DNA of 47,362 nucleotides. It comes from Bacillota bacterium (lineage in GTDB: Bacteria > Bacillota > Clostridia > Christensenellales > SZUA-584). The position numbers were made by a program, and so were the translations under genes. Below the pieces are notes generated by a model. The model saw nothing but the letters and a program-made list of their open reading frames with translations, searched no databases and was not told where the DNA came from. The stretch lies in contig JAEYKW010000048.1 in the NCBI GenBank assembly GCA_023408075.1, forward strand, positions 1-47,362, given 5' to 3'. This document shows, piece after piece, positions 15,937 through 24,306 of the stretch. Within the stretch, counting starts at the first letter, position 1; the number at the start of each line of letters is the position of its first letter.

Positions 15937-17844
15937 TTACCAGCTGCCACCCGCGCCGCCGCCGCCGAATCCGCCGCCCGAGAATCCGCCGCCGCCAAAT
16001 CCGCCGCCGCCCGAGTAACCGCCGCTGCCGCCCTGAGGTGTCGGCCTTGACACCATGGTCGACTGGAAATGAGACATATTGTGCGTCATCATGCTCGTGA
16101 ACAACCATGCGTTAAACATCTGCGAGTTGTAGTAGCCGTTGTACCAGCTTGGCGGCTCAATACCAATGCCTTCAAAGTTCTTTGCCCACTTGTCCGTCAC
16201 GCCCAGCACGTAAGCATACGGCAGCACGTTATAGAAATATGACGGGTTTTGCTCCACAAGCATCAGTATCCTGTCCTTTTCGGCCTTATCAATAAAGTGC
16301 TTAAACCCGATCAGCTTGGCAAGCCATTCGCCGCCCATTTTGGTGCGCTTCTTCATAATCAATGTCAGCAGCAGCATGATCAGCGTCGCTCCGGCCGATA
16401 CCGCAATCACGGTCCACGATCTGACGAAGAACACGAGCGGCGTCACCACCGTATACCCCAGCAATGCAACCCCGAGCAGCACAACGGCTACGATCAGCTT
16501 CGCCGTGCGGCTGCTGCTCTTTGTCGAGCGCCATTTTTCCGCCACCTTCACCAGCATGAAAACCGGGATGCTGATAAGCAGGCTCACCACAACCGTGGCT
16601 ATCAGCGCAGCTATCAGATCGTAGGTATAGTTGTACGTATATCTGAACAGCTCAATGGCGATGGGCAGCATCGTTACCAGTCCCATAAACGCCCGCGCCC
16701 GCTTTGACTGCCTGGTAAACAGCTGCCGCTCGCTTGTGCTTTCAAAATGATCAATGACGCCTGCTTTCGTGGCGGACATCGTTGTATAAAAGCTGTACTT
16801 CAGGCTCGAAATCGCCACCGCATCGCCGTTGTCAAACAGCCGGTTGAACATCGTCTTTTCATAAGACTTCGCTTTTTCGAGTTCTTTCAATTTCACCAGC
16901 TCAAACTCATTTTTGTCCTTTTCGTCAATTCTTAAGTATCCTTTGTCCGCCCAGTAAAGTATCAGCGACACCACGTCTTTGTCGTCCACGCAGCCGTCTA
17001 TCACGTATCCGGCCTCCGCCGATGTCATGCCGTCCGGCGGATAGAACTCAACCGTCGGGAAAATTTTGCTGTCGCGCCCGTAAGCGAGCCAAAGCATCAG
17101 CGAAATCAGCACGAGCAGCCCGCTGATGATGTAAATCGCATAATCCCACGGTTCCAGTATCGTCTCGTTCACGAAGTAGCCTTCGGGCAATTCGATTCGC
17201 ACCGTCATGATATCTCCGCCCGTCATGGGACGCGTTGCGTGCCCCTTCAAGGTGTTGCCGTCCTTTTCCCATACCACGTCGCTGCTGTCTGCGAACCCGT
17301 ATCCGGCCAGCGAGACATGCGCTTTGGACTCTTCAAAATCTTCAGGCAGCTCGATAATGAAGCTCGCGTTTTGAATCGTATCCCCGTCACTGCAGTTGAT
17401 GATATTTCTGTAGAAATCGTCGAACTCATCAAAGCCGTCATCGCCCACGGCGCACTTGTATGAAATCACGTATTCCTGTTTGCCGGACACGAGCGTGTCT
17501 GCATCGCCGATCTTTGCGGTTAAAAAGTCGCCACTGCGCGACAGCTCAAACGGAGCTCCCTGCACATTGAAATCGTAGACATATTGGTCATACTGGGTGG
17601 CCACGCTCTCCCCGTTGATATCGCGGTATCCTGTGCCCGATGTCTGCAGATCGTAATAGAAGCCGTGCCTTTCGAACGAGAAATCGAGTGTCAGCCGTTC
17701 CACCACGTCGAGCACGTTGTTTTCCGACACCTTGATGTAGACATCATAATCGGTAATCACATAGGCCTCATCAGCCAGCGCTGTGACGGGCACGCAGACC
17801 AGTACCAACGCGGCAACGAGCAGTATTAATAATATTTTTTTCAT
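15937..17844 (-). CDS. DUF2207 membrane protein, full length
   Basis: About 635 residues. Signal peptide (KKILLILLVAALVLVCVPVTALA), then an extracytoplasmic beta-rich DUF2207 domain (residues 25-240), a membrane helix near 248, a cytoplasmic winged-helix-like stretch, and a helix cluster around 400-500. The C-terminus is a glycine-rich tail ending GGSW, which is characteristic of DUF2207 proteins. Function is unknown; the family commonly accompanies LemA proteins. ATG at 17844 has GGAGG upstream. It is the last gene of a cluster with a shortened paralogue and lemA. The glycine run at the end is coding low complexity, not a DNA repeat array. Confidence 0.85.
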   Translation of the reverse strand: MKKILLILLVAALVLVCVPVTALADEAYVITDYDVYIKVSENNVLDVVERLTLDFSFERHGFYYDLQTSGTGYRDINGESVATQYDQYVYDFNVQGAPFELSRSGDFLTAKIGDADTLVSGKQEYVISYKCAVGDDGFDEFDDFYRNIINCSDGDTIQNASFIIELPEDFEESKAHVSLAGYGFADSSDVVWEKDGNTLKGHATRPMTGGDIMTVRIELPEGYFVNETILEPWDYAIYIISGLLVLISLMLWLAYGRDSKIFPTVEFYPPDGMTSAEAGYVIDGCVDDKDVVSLILYWADKGYLRIDEKDKNEFELVKLKELEKAKSYEKTMFNRLFDNGDAVAISSLKYSFYTTMSATKAGVIDHFESTSERQLFTRQSKRARAFMGLVTMLPIAIELFRYTYNYTYDLIAALIATVVVSLLISIPVFMLVKVAEKWRSTKSSSRTAKLIVAVVLLGVALLGYTVVTPLVFFVRSWTVIAVSAGATLIMLLLTLIMKKRTKMGGEWLAKLIGFKHFIDKAEKDRILMLVEQNPSYFYNVLPYAYVLGVTDKWAKNFEGIGIEPPSWYNGYYNSQMFNAWLFTSMMTHNMSHFQSTMVSRPTPQGGSGGYSGGGGFGGGGFSGGGFGGGGAGGSW

Positions 17845-17902
17845 AATTCCTCCTTCATATGGCCAAAGAAAAGGGGCTCCGGCCACTCATGAATAAAAGC
17901 GG

Positions 17903-18649
17903 TTATGCCCTGAGAAGCAATCTAAGAATTGTATACACAAGAATGAAATAATTGGGCAGATACGCATTGGCTGCATTGAAATACCCGTTTGGCAGCTCAA
18001 TGCGCACCGTCATAATTTCCCCGCCCGTGATGGGGCGCGTTGCATACCCTTTTAGTGTATTGCCGTCCTTTTCCCAAACGACGCCGCCGCTGTCGGCATC
18101 CCCGTACGCTGCCAAAGAGACACCCGCCTTTGACGCGTCAAAGTCTTTGGGCATCTCAATTTCAAAGCTCGCGTTCTGTATGGTATCGCCAACGGCGCAG
18201 TTGATGATGTTTCTGTAAAACTCATCAAACTCACTAAACCCATCATCACCCGCCTGACATTTGTATGTGATGATATATTCCTGTTCTCCGGATATCAGCT
18301 TATCCGGGTCGCCGATTTTCGCCGTCAGATAATCACCCTCCTGCGAGAGCTCAAACGGAGCACCTGCAACGTTGAAATCATAGATCTTCTGGCTGTATGC
18401 GGTGGGAACCAATTCACCGTTTATGTCATGGAAAGCTTCGCCGGAGACCTGAAGATTATAATAAATGCCGTGCCGTTCCTGCGTAAAATTCACAGTCAGC
18501 CGTTCTTCCACATCGAGCACATTGTTTTCGAGAACCTTGATACGGACGCTGTAATCGGTGATCTCATAAGCCTCATCCGCCAAAGCTGTGCAGGGTATGC
18601 AAAGCAGCACGAGCACGGCAATGAGCAGCATCAATAGCAGTCTCTTCAT
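17903..18649 (-). CDS. Truncated DUF2207 paralogue, extracytoplasmic domain only
   Basis: 248 residues. It aligns closely with residues 1-235 of the neighbouring full-length protein: same signal peptide style, FYRNIINC, VWEKDGNTLKGYATRPITGGE. It then ends in one short hydrophobic segment (YFILVYTILRLLL) instead of the large membrane and glycine-rich region. Its ribosome site GGAGGG and open frame are intact, so it appears to be a working gene produced by tandem duplication and loss of the C-terminal part. It may modulate the full-length protein, or be decaying. Confidence 0.8.
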   Translation of the reverse strand: MKRLLLMLLIAVLVLLCIPCTALADEAYEITDYSVRIKVLENNVLDVEERLTVNFTQERHGIYYNLQVSGEAFHDINGELVPTAYSQKIYDFNVAGAPFELSQEGDYLTAKIGDPDKLISGEQEYIITYKCQAGDDGFSEFDEFYRNIINCAVGDTIQNASFEIEMPKDFDASKAGVSLAAYGDADSGGVVWEKDGNTLKGYATRPITGGEIMTVRIELPNGYFNAANAYLPNYFILVYTILRLLLRA

Positions 18650-18712
18650 GAGCCCTCCTTAAACATCTGAAACGCTTGCGCGTCATCGGGAACCCGTTGC
18701 AAACGCGGAAAC

Positions 18713-18739
18713 GGGCGCAAACCCGTCCGGTCTGCGCCC
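18713..18739. repeat. Inverted repeat between lemA and the short DUF2207 gene
   Basis: GGGCGCA (18713-18719) and TGCGCCC (18733-18739) form a 7-bp stem around a 13-base loop, without a T-run. Likely an intercistronic mRNA hairpin. Confidence 0.4.
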
Positions 18740-18756
18740 GCTGCTGCTTTAAATCG

Positions 18757-19317
18757 TTAGAACTGAACCTTGACGTTTTCTCTCTCCTGCTCGCTGCCCA
18801 CTTCAAACAACGGTTTCTTATCGAAGTGGAACATGCCAGCAATGATCGAGCTCGGGAACATCTCCCGCTTGGTATTGTATTCCTTGACGATTGCGTTGTA
18901 GTACTTTCTCGAATTCGCAATCTCTTCTTCCATGCGCCTCAGTTCGCCCTGAAGCTCGAGAAAGTTCGTATTCGCTTTGAGGTCAGGATACGCTTCGGCG
19001 AGTGCGAACAGGCTTTTGAGCACGCCCTGCAGCTGGTTCTCACCCTCAATGCGCCCTTCCATCGTGGTGGCGGAAGCGGCCATGTTGCGCGCCGAGATCA
19101 CACGGTCCAGCGTCTCCTTTTCATGGCTTGCATAGCCCTTTACCGTTTCCACGAGGTTCGGTATCAGGTCATAGCGCTTTTTCAAATAGACATCCATCGT
19201 GGAAAACGCTTCCTCGATGCTGTTTTTAAGCTTTACAAAGCCGTTATATGAGGCGATAATCCAGATGATGAGGATCAGCACGATGCCGCCGATTATTCCA
19301 AATACCATAGTATCCAC
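18757..19317 (-). CDS. lemA: LemA family protein
   Basis: 186 residues. One N-terminal membrane helix (GIIGGIVLILIIWIIASYNGFV) is followed by the helical LemA domain with MDVYLKKRYDLIPNLVETVKGYASHE near residue 45 and FSSIIAGMFHFDKKPLFE style C-terminus. LemA proteins are membrane-anchored helical bundles of poorly defined role, often encoded with DUF2207/TPM-domain proteins. It is the first gene of the lemA-DUF2207-DUF2207 group, with GGAG upstream of the ATG. The 55-base AT-rich gap before it probably holds the promoter. Confidence 0.92.
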   Translation of the reverse strand: MDTMVFGIIGGIVLILIIWIIASYNGFVKLKNSIEEAFSTMDVYLKKRYDLIPNLVETVKGYASHEKETLDRVISARNMAASATTMEGRIEGENQLQGVLKSLFALAEAYPDLKANTNFLELQGELRRMEEEIANSRKYYNAIVKEYNTKREMFPSSIIAGMFHFDKKPLFEVGSEQERENVKVQF

Positions 19318-19372
19318 TCCTTTATTTACAATATTGATATCATATCGACAATATCACACCACAGATACAAAA

Positions 19373-21016
19373 TCAAACATCCATTTGCTCCAGCTTGGCA
19401 GCGGAGCCTTTGATCACGCGCTGCCTGACGACCACGGTCACGATCAGCACCAAAGCCGCCACGAAGATAACTGCGAGTATGTCGGTCATGCCCGCGAGCG
19501 CCACCGGAACGATGATCGCCGCACCGAAAATCACGCCCACAAGCATTTGGAGCATGCCGTTCGCGTTCTGCTTGATCGCCTGCTGTTCGTTCATCCAATT
19601 GAGCTTGGGATGCCCCGCATCAATGAGCAAACCCATATACGCACTTCCAACCGAAGCGACGAGGCTCAGCACCAGAGCCACCACCGCCGTCAAAATGCCC
19701 GCACCGATGATTACGGCGAGCACAGCCAGCAGCACCATGCCCACGCCCGAGAGCAGTATGCCCGACAGCGCCTTGGCATCAAGCTGCTTGCTCATGCTGA
19801 CGGGTATGAATTTGGCAAAATAGAACGTTCTGCCTTCGCGTGAAATCGCCGTGCTCGTAATCAGATTCGCATTGGAAATAAACGCGCCCATGCCCACGAG
19901 TATCGCAATCAGAAGGCCGCTGTCCATCGTCGTGACGTAGGGCTTAAGCGAATCGATTTGGCCGGATCCCATCATCATCACGAGTATCAGCACCGGCCAG
20001 ATGAAGTTCATCAGCACGCAATTCAAAAACGCGATGGGCGAACGCACAAGCAGCCGCAGTTCTTTTAAAACATAGGCCTTGGTGACCGACGCGCGTGCGG
20101 TGCTCTTTTCAAACGCTTCGGAGGACAGACTTTTTCTCTTGGCTGCCGACTCGGTCACGCCTGCGAGGCCTTGGAAGTAAATAAGCTGCCCGACCCCCAG
20201 GAACACACCCGTAGCTGCCGCCGCGCAGAGCACAAACAGCAGCAGGTTCCACAGCCCCGTGAGCGACGCGCTTTGAGACAGCGCCACCGACGCGAAACCG
20301 ATGCCCGGGAATATTCGGCTCATAATCACCGACAGTGACGACTGACCTGTGGCAAAAGCCAACAGCTGATCGCTGCTGATGTTATGCACCGATGTTTGGA
20401 TGAACACGTTGAACCCGATCGCCACCGTTATCGCAATGATGCCGCCGACAAAATTGAACACCTGCTTGTTCTTGCCGAAACGCGTAAAACGCATCACAAG
20501 CATCACGATCACAGCCGCCATCACGAGCGCGATAATCGGCAACAGCGCGAAAAGTATGACCGAATAAGCCACATACAGCACGCCCGCGCCGCTCTTAATA
20601 CCATAAGCCACGAGCATAGGCAGCAGTATAAACGCTTCAAATATATATTCGTAGATCACGAGCGTGGCGAACTTCGCGCCGAGTATCTGATACGGGCGCA
20701 GCGGCAGACCGAGCAGCAGCGAGACATCGTCCGCGTGGTACATCACCGACACAACATAGAACACGCCGAAAAGAAAAACCACGAGAGACGTGGCACCAAA
20801 CGCGAGCGAAACGATCGCATCGGCAGCACCGATCGGGGCCAAGAAGTCATAAAGCCCAAATGTCATGAACACGATGGAGAACGCAAAGCTGCCGAAAGCA
20901 AACAGCAGCAGCGGAATCAGCCACCAGCGGCTTTTTGCCTTTTTGCTGTCCGAGCCGCCGGTGAACCCCCCGCCGCCCTTGAGCAATATCTTTGTCAGAA
21001 TCAATATTTTATGCAT
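19373..21016 (-). CDS. ABC transporter permease, ABC-2-like exporter
   Basis: 547 residues with about twelve hydrophobic segments. The start MHKILILTKILLKGGG and the segment FYVVSVMYHADDVSLLLGLPLRPYQILGAKF (residues 90-120) match large permeases of the YtrF/ABC-2 exporter type seen in Clostridia. The start overlaps the ATPase gene by eight bases, so the two form a transporter. The substrate is unknown. It is transcribed ahead of lemA, but the AT-rich gap suggests the lemA group may have its own promoter. Confidence 0.85.
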   Translation of the reverse strand: MHKILILTKILLKGGGGFTGGSDSKKAKSRWWLIPLLLFAFGSFAFSIVFMTFGLYDFLAPIGAADAIVSLAFGATSLVVFLFGVFYVVSVMYHADDVSLLLGLPLRPYQILGAKFATLVIYEYIFEAFILLPMLVAYGIKSGAGVLYVAYSVILFALLPIIALVMAAVIVMLVMRFTRFGKNKQVFNFVGGIIAITVAIGFNVFIQTSVHNISSDQLLAFATGQSSLSVIMSRIFPGIGFASVALSQSASLTGLWNLLLFVLCAAAATGVFLGVGQLIYFQGLAGVTESAAKRKSLSSEAFEKSTARASVTKAYVLKELRLLVRSPIAFLNCVLMNFIWPVLILVMMMGSGQIDSLKPYVTTMDSGLLIAILVGMGAFISNANLITSTAISREGRTFYFAKFIPVSMSKQLDAKALSGILLSGVGMVLLAVLAVIIGAGILTAVVALVLSLVASVGSAYMGLLIDAGHPKLNWMNEQQAIKQNANGMLQMLVGVIFGAAIIVPVALAGMTDILAVIFVAALVLIVTVVVRQRVIKGSAAKLEQMDV

Positions 21017-21728
21017 TTTGCGTCATCTCCAAAAACATTTTTTCCAATGAAGCATGCCCGCTCTTTTTCATTTCCTCAATGCCGCCCGCATAGAGAATGT
21101 GACCCGAGCCGATCACGGCCACCTTGTCGCACACCTTCTCCGCCACTTCAAGCACATGCGTCGAGAAGAACACCGTATTGCCTTTATCGACATGCTCGCG
21201 CATCATCGTTTTGAGCTCAAACGCCGATTTGGGATCTAGTCCCGTCATAGGCTCGTCGAGTATCCAGACCTTGGGCTGATGGATCAGCGCGCCCATGATG
21301 ACGATTTTCTGGCGCATACCGTGCGAATAGCTCTGTATCTTGTCTCCGAGCGCATTCGTCATTTCAAAACGCTTAGCCATTTCGTCAATAACCGGCTTGC
21401 GGTCACGCGAGGATACGCCGTAAATATCCGCCATGAAGGCAAGATATTCAATGCCCTTGAGACGTAAGAATATGTTGGGATCATCGGGGACAAACCCGAT
21501 GTTCATTTTGGCGCCCAGCGCATCAGTTTTGGTGTCGCGCCCGTCCACGCGGATCGTGCCGCTGTCCGGCTGAATAATGCCGGTAATCAGTTTAATCGTG
21601 GTGGTCTTGCCTGCGCCGTTGGGCCCGAGAAAGCCGTAAATGCACCCGGATTCCACCGTGAGCGAGATGTCGTCAACGGCTTTGACTCTGCCGCCGTACG
21701 TTTTAGACACGTTTACAATTTCGATCAT
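21009..21728 (-). CDS. ABC transporter ATP-binding protein
   Basis: 239 residues. Walker A GPNGAGKT near residue 35, signature YSHGMRQK near 135, Walker B VWILDEPMTGLD near 157 and switch histidine in FFSTH. These are all complete, so it should hydrolyse ATP. It belongs to the CcmA/YtrB class of exporter ATPases and pairs with the overlapping permease. A promoter is visible at 21759-21787. Confidence 0.92.
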   Translation of the reverse strand: MIEIVNVSKTYGGRVKAVDDISLTVESGCIYGFLGPNGAGKTTTIKLITGIIQPDSGTIRVDGRDTKTDALGAKMNIGFVPDDPNIFLRLKGIEYLAFMADIYGVSSRDRKPVIDEMAKRFEMTNALGDKIQSYSHGMRQKIVIMGALIHQPKVWILDEPMTGLDPKSAFELKTMMREHVDKGNTVFFSTHVLEVAEKVCDKVAVIGSGHILYAGGIEEMKKSGHASLEKMFLEMTQNA

Positions 21729-21758
21729 ATAATACCTCCACTTTCCTTATGCCTTATA

Positions 21759-21787
21759 AGTATAATATTTCAAGCGGGCTTCGTAAA
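21759..21787 (-). promoter_or_regulatory. Promoter of the ABC exporter genes
   Basis: Minus strand TTTACG (21782-21787), 17-base spacer, TATACT (21759-21764). It lies about 30 bases before the ATPase start. The rest of the 393-base divergent gap (to 22078) holds no gene I can see. Confidence 0.55.
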
Positions 21788-22078
21788 CAACCAAACCCGC
21801 ATTGGTATCCTGTTTTTCCAGATTAATTGGCTTTAAGCTCCTTTTCATATCCGCAGTACAGCATGATTATAAACCTTACACAAAGAGGAAGGTCAATACC
21901 CTCCGCAAAAATTATAAAAAAAGCCTGCCCATAGACTGAACTCCAGCGCCGCTTTTGTTTTATGCCGACAAAATGGGGCGCAACGTGTGTGCCGGCCCGG
22001 CCAGACTATGATATGACAATCAAAAGATCAAATATGCCCGGAGGAACTATCCCATTGAGCGGGCATTCCAACAATCTC

Positions 22079-22107
22079 TTGACAAATGGGCGAGATATAA
22101 TTAAAAT
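22079..22107 (+). promoter_or_regulatory. Promoter of the GntR/ABC operon
   Basis: TTGACA (22079-22084), 17-base spacer, TAAAAT (22102-22107). Transcription should begin near 22114, inside the operator that follows. Confidence 0.7.
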
Positions 22108-22109
22108 TA

Positions 22110-22133
22110 GGTTAATGGCTAATGTCATTAACC
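22110..22133 (+). promoter_or_regulatory. GntR operator: perfect inverted repeat
   Basis: GGTTAATG (22110-22117) and CATTAACC (22126-22133) are exact complements with an eight-base spacer, centred on the expected transcription start. This is the placement expected for autorepression by the GntR-type regulator encoded immediately downstream. Confidence 0.7.
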
Positions 22134-22523
22134 AATAAGCATTTGGAAGTGCATCGTTTGAATGATAGTCAACCTGTCTTTCTGCAGATTATGGAAATAA
22201 TCGAGAATGACATCATTACAAGTGTATACAAAACGGATGACTTGATCGTTTCCACCACGCAAATTGCAAAGCTGTATTCCGTGAACCCTTCCACCGCTGT
22301 AAAGGCCGTCAGCAAGCTGACCGACATGGGCATCCTTTACAAAAAGACGGGCATCGGCATGTGTGTGGCGGATGGTGCGCGCGAGAAAATTATTGCACGC
22401 CGCAGGGGTGCTTTTTTGAACGCCACTATAGACTCCCTGCTCACGGAAGCGAAGACGCTTGGAGTTTCTGTGGATGAGGTCATCAATATTATTAAAGAAA
22501 GAGGAACTTTGTCTGATGATTGA
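22122..22523 (+). CDS. GntR-family (YtrA-like) transcriptional regulator
   Basis: Up to 133 residues. N-terminal winged helix (PVFLQIMEIIENDI, then VSTTQIAKLYSVNPSTAVKAVSKLTDMGILYKKTGIG) plus a short helical tail, the YtrA subfamily layout. Such regulators sit in front of and repress ABC transporter genes. The start is uncertain. ATG at 22122 lies only about eight bases after the predicted transcription start and has no ribosome site. TTG at 22158 has GGAAGTG six bases upstream and gives the N-terminus expected for the family. I report the longer frame. It overlaps the ATPase gene by eight bases. Confidence 0.88.
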   Translation: MSLTNKHLEVHRLNDSQPVFLQIMEIIENDIITSVYKTDDLIVSTTQIAKLYSVNPSTAVKAVSKLTDMGILYKKTGIGMCVADGAREKIIARRRGAFLNATIDSLLTEAKTLGVSVDEVINIIKERGTLSDD

Positions 22524-23361
22524 TTTTGTCGATGTAACAAAAAGATATGGCAGCACAACCGCGATAAACGGTATGACGCTGACCATCTCTGAGGACGGAA
22601 TCTATTGCCTGCTTGGGAAAAACGGAGCGGGTAAAACAACCTTTATGAAGCTGCTTGCCGGGCATATCAAAGCCACGGAAGGCCGGATCGCCGTCGATGG
22701 CCGAAAAGTACTCCCCAGCCATATGCCGGAAAGTGTGAATTTTATTGAAGGCAATTCTGAGCAGTTTAATATGCGGGTGGCTGACCTCATTGATACCGCA
22801 GCTTCTTTGCAAGAGGGATTTGACAGAGAGTTCGCGCTGAAAATGGTCAACCGATTCGATCTCAGACGTGATAAAAAGTATAAATCGCTCTCCTTTGGAA
22901 TGAAAACAATGCTGACGACGATACTGGCGCTTGCCAACACCTCGAAAATCATATTGCTGGACGAACCGGTTTTAGGATTTGACGCCATTATGCGCGCACA
23001 GTTCAACACGCTTCTTTTAGAAAGTTACCAGGAGCATCCGCGCATCATCATTGTTTCGACCCATCTAATTGATGAAATCGCAAAAGTCACCGAGCGGCTG
23101 ATTATCATAAACAACGGAGAAATTCTTTTGCACACCGATATCGGGGATATCGATGAAAAGGCCTACACGCTCACCGGCCCGGCTGAATCCGTTGTTCCGC
23201 TCCTGAAAAGCCTGAACTGCATCGGAAAGACCTCCGTCGGCAGCATGCTGGCGGCTCATATTTATGACAATCGGATTGAACCGCCTGAAGGTGTAAGGCT
23301 GGACCGGCTGACATTGCAGGATTTCTTTATCAATATCGTAGGAGGGTGTGTCCATGAATAA
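22516..23361 (+). CDS. ABC transporter ATP-binding protein of the GntR operon
   Basis: 281 residues. Walker A GKNGAGKT, Walker B IILLDEPVLGFD and STH switch are present. The signature is degenerate (SLSFGMK instead of LSGGQ), as in many YtrB/YhcG-type ATPases. A C-terminal extension of about 70 residues follows the ATPase core. It starts within the end of the regulator gene and overlaps the permease gene by eight bases, so the three are one operon. The likely role is export or drug/peptide sensing with the adjoining membrane protein; the substrate is unknown. Confidence 0.9.
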   Translation: MIDFVDVTKRYGSTTAINGMTLTISEDGIYCLLGKNGAGKTTFMKLLAGHIKATEGRIAVDGRKVLPSHMPESVNFIEGNSEQFNMRVADLIDTAASLQEGFDREFALKMVNRFDLRRDKKYKSLSFGMKTMLTTILALANTSKIILLDEPVLGFDAIMRAQFNTLLLESYQEHPRIIIVSTHLIDEIAKVTERLIIINNGEILLHTDIGDIDEKAYTLTGPAESVVPLLKSLNCIGKTSVGSMLAAHIYDNRIEPPEGVRLDRLTLQDFFINIVGGCVHE

Positions 23362-24049
23362 GAGCGTGTGGATGATCAGCAAGCTGAACCTTAAAAATTT
23401 AAAAGTCCCGTATATTATTATCGGGGTCCTTTTCCTCGTGATGCTGGTGCAGGACATTATCAAAATAGTCACAGCATCAGGAGACTCCCAAACCATCATC
23501 AGTATAGGGAATTATCTCTGGCTTTTTATACCGTTTGCCGCTGTATATATTGCAACGAAGAATTTCCGCAGGATTGTCAATCTTGGCGGCAAGCGCAAAA
23601 GTTTCTTTAAGGGAAATCTGGTGACCTATCTTATTTTGTCCGGAGCTGTTGCCCTGATCAGCACGCTGCTCTATTACACCTATGACCGTTTCATTACCGA
23701 TGCAAAGGCTTTCGAGGGAGTGCTCAATCTGCTGACCGTGTTCGGCTGGAGCACGCATGGCCCGGCAGCCGTCTTCTTCCAGCAGTTCGCATTTTTGTTC
23801 CTGCTGGCTGTGTGTGCCCATACCCTGGCAGCGGTGCAGGGTTCGTGGATCGGCTGGACAGTCGATATTTTCATTGCAGCTGTTCTTGCCGTTTTTATAC
23901 CGATTGCGCCATTGCGCACGATATTGATCGGGTTCTTTAACCTTATCATTTTCCAGCCCGGTGCGTTGTTTCAAATTCTCGCCTGCCTGGTGTTAGGCGG
24001 GGCTATCTACGCGCTGAACCTGCCTATCTTTAACAGGAAGGCCATCTAG
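23354..24049 (+). CDS. ABC transporter membrane subunit of the GntR operon
   Basis: 231 residues, six hydrophobic helices (about 20-38, 48-66, 88-106, 132-155, 160-185, 200-220). No sequence motif identifies a substrate. The position directly after the ATPase, with GGAGGG seven bases before the ATG, makes it the transmembrane partner. The length is short for an ABC-2 permease but normal for the small YtrC-like type. Confidence 0.8.
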   Translation: MNKSVWMISKLNLKNLKVPYIIIGVLFLVMLVQDIIKIVTASGDSQTIISIGNYLWLFIPFAAVYIATKNFRRIVNLGGKRKSFFKGNLVTYLILSGAVALISTLLYYTYDRFITDAKAFEGVLNLLTVFGWSTHGPAAVFFQQFAFLFLLAVCAHTLAAVQGSWIGWTVDIFIAAVLAVFIPIAPLRTILIGFFNLIIFQPGALFQILACLVLGGAIYALNLPIFNRKAI

Positions 24050-24201
24050 CCAAGCATCTATAAAGCATTACGCCGTAAGGGAATCCGGATAATACCCCTC
24101 TTCAGCCTGCTCAAAAGTGAGGTGTTCTGCTCAGACATTCCCATCGAGCATTTCAAGAATGCGCGGACAGATTTGATAACAGCCGCCGCTGAAGGCAAAG
24201 C

Positions 24202-24242
24202 AAAGGGCTTGCAGCCTGTGAGAAGCAGGTGGCAAGCCCTTT
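24202..24242. terminator. Strong hairpin between convergent units
   Basis: AAAGGGCTTGC (24202-24212) and GCAAGCCCTTT (24232-24242) form an 11-bp stem with a 19-base loop, between the convergent GntR operon and the GGDEF gene. No clear T-run follows on either strand, so termination may be weak. Confidence 0.5.
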
Positions 24243-24306
24243 ACTACATGTATGTTCAGCTTATTTGGCAATCAGTTCGGATTGGGCACGAGCCGTGTGG
24301 CCTTTG

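Noticed and set aside
15950..16030. GGC/GCC-rich repeat as a DNA repeat array
   Set aside because: It encodes the glycine-rich tail typical of DUF2207 proteins and is explained by coding.
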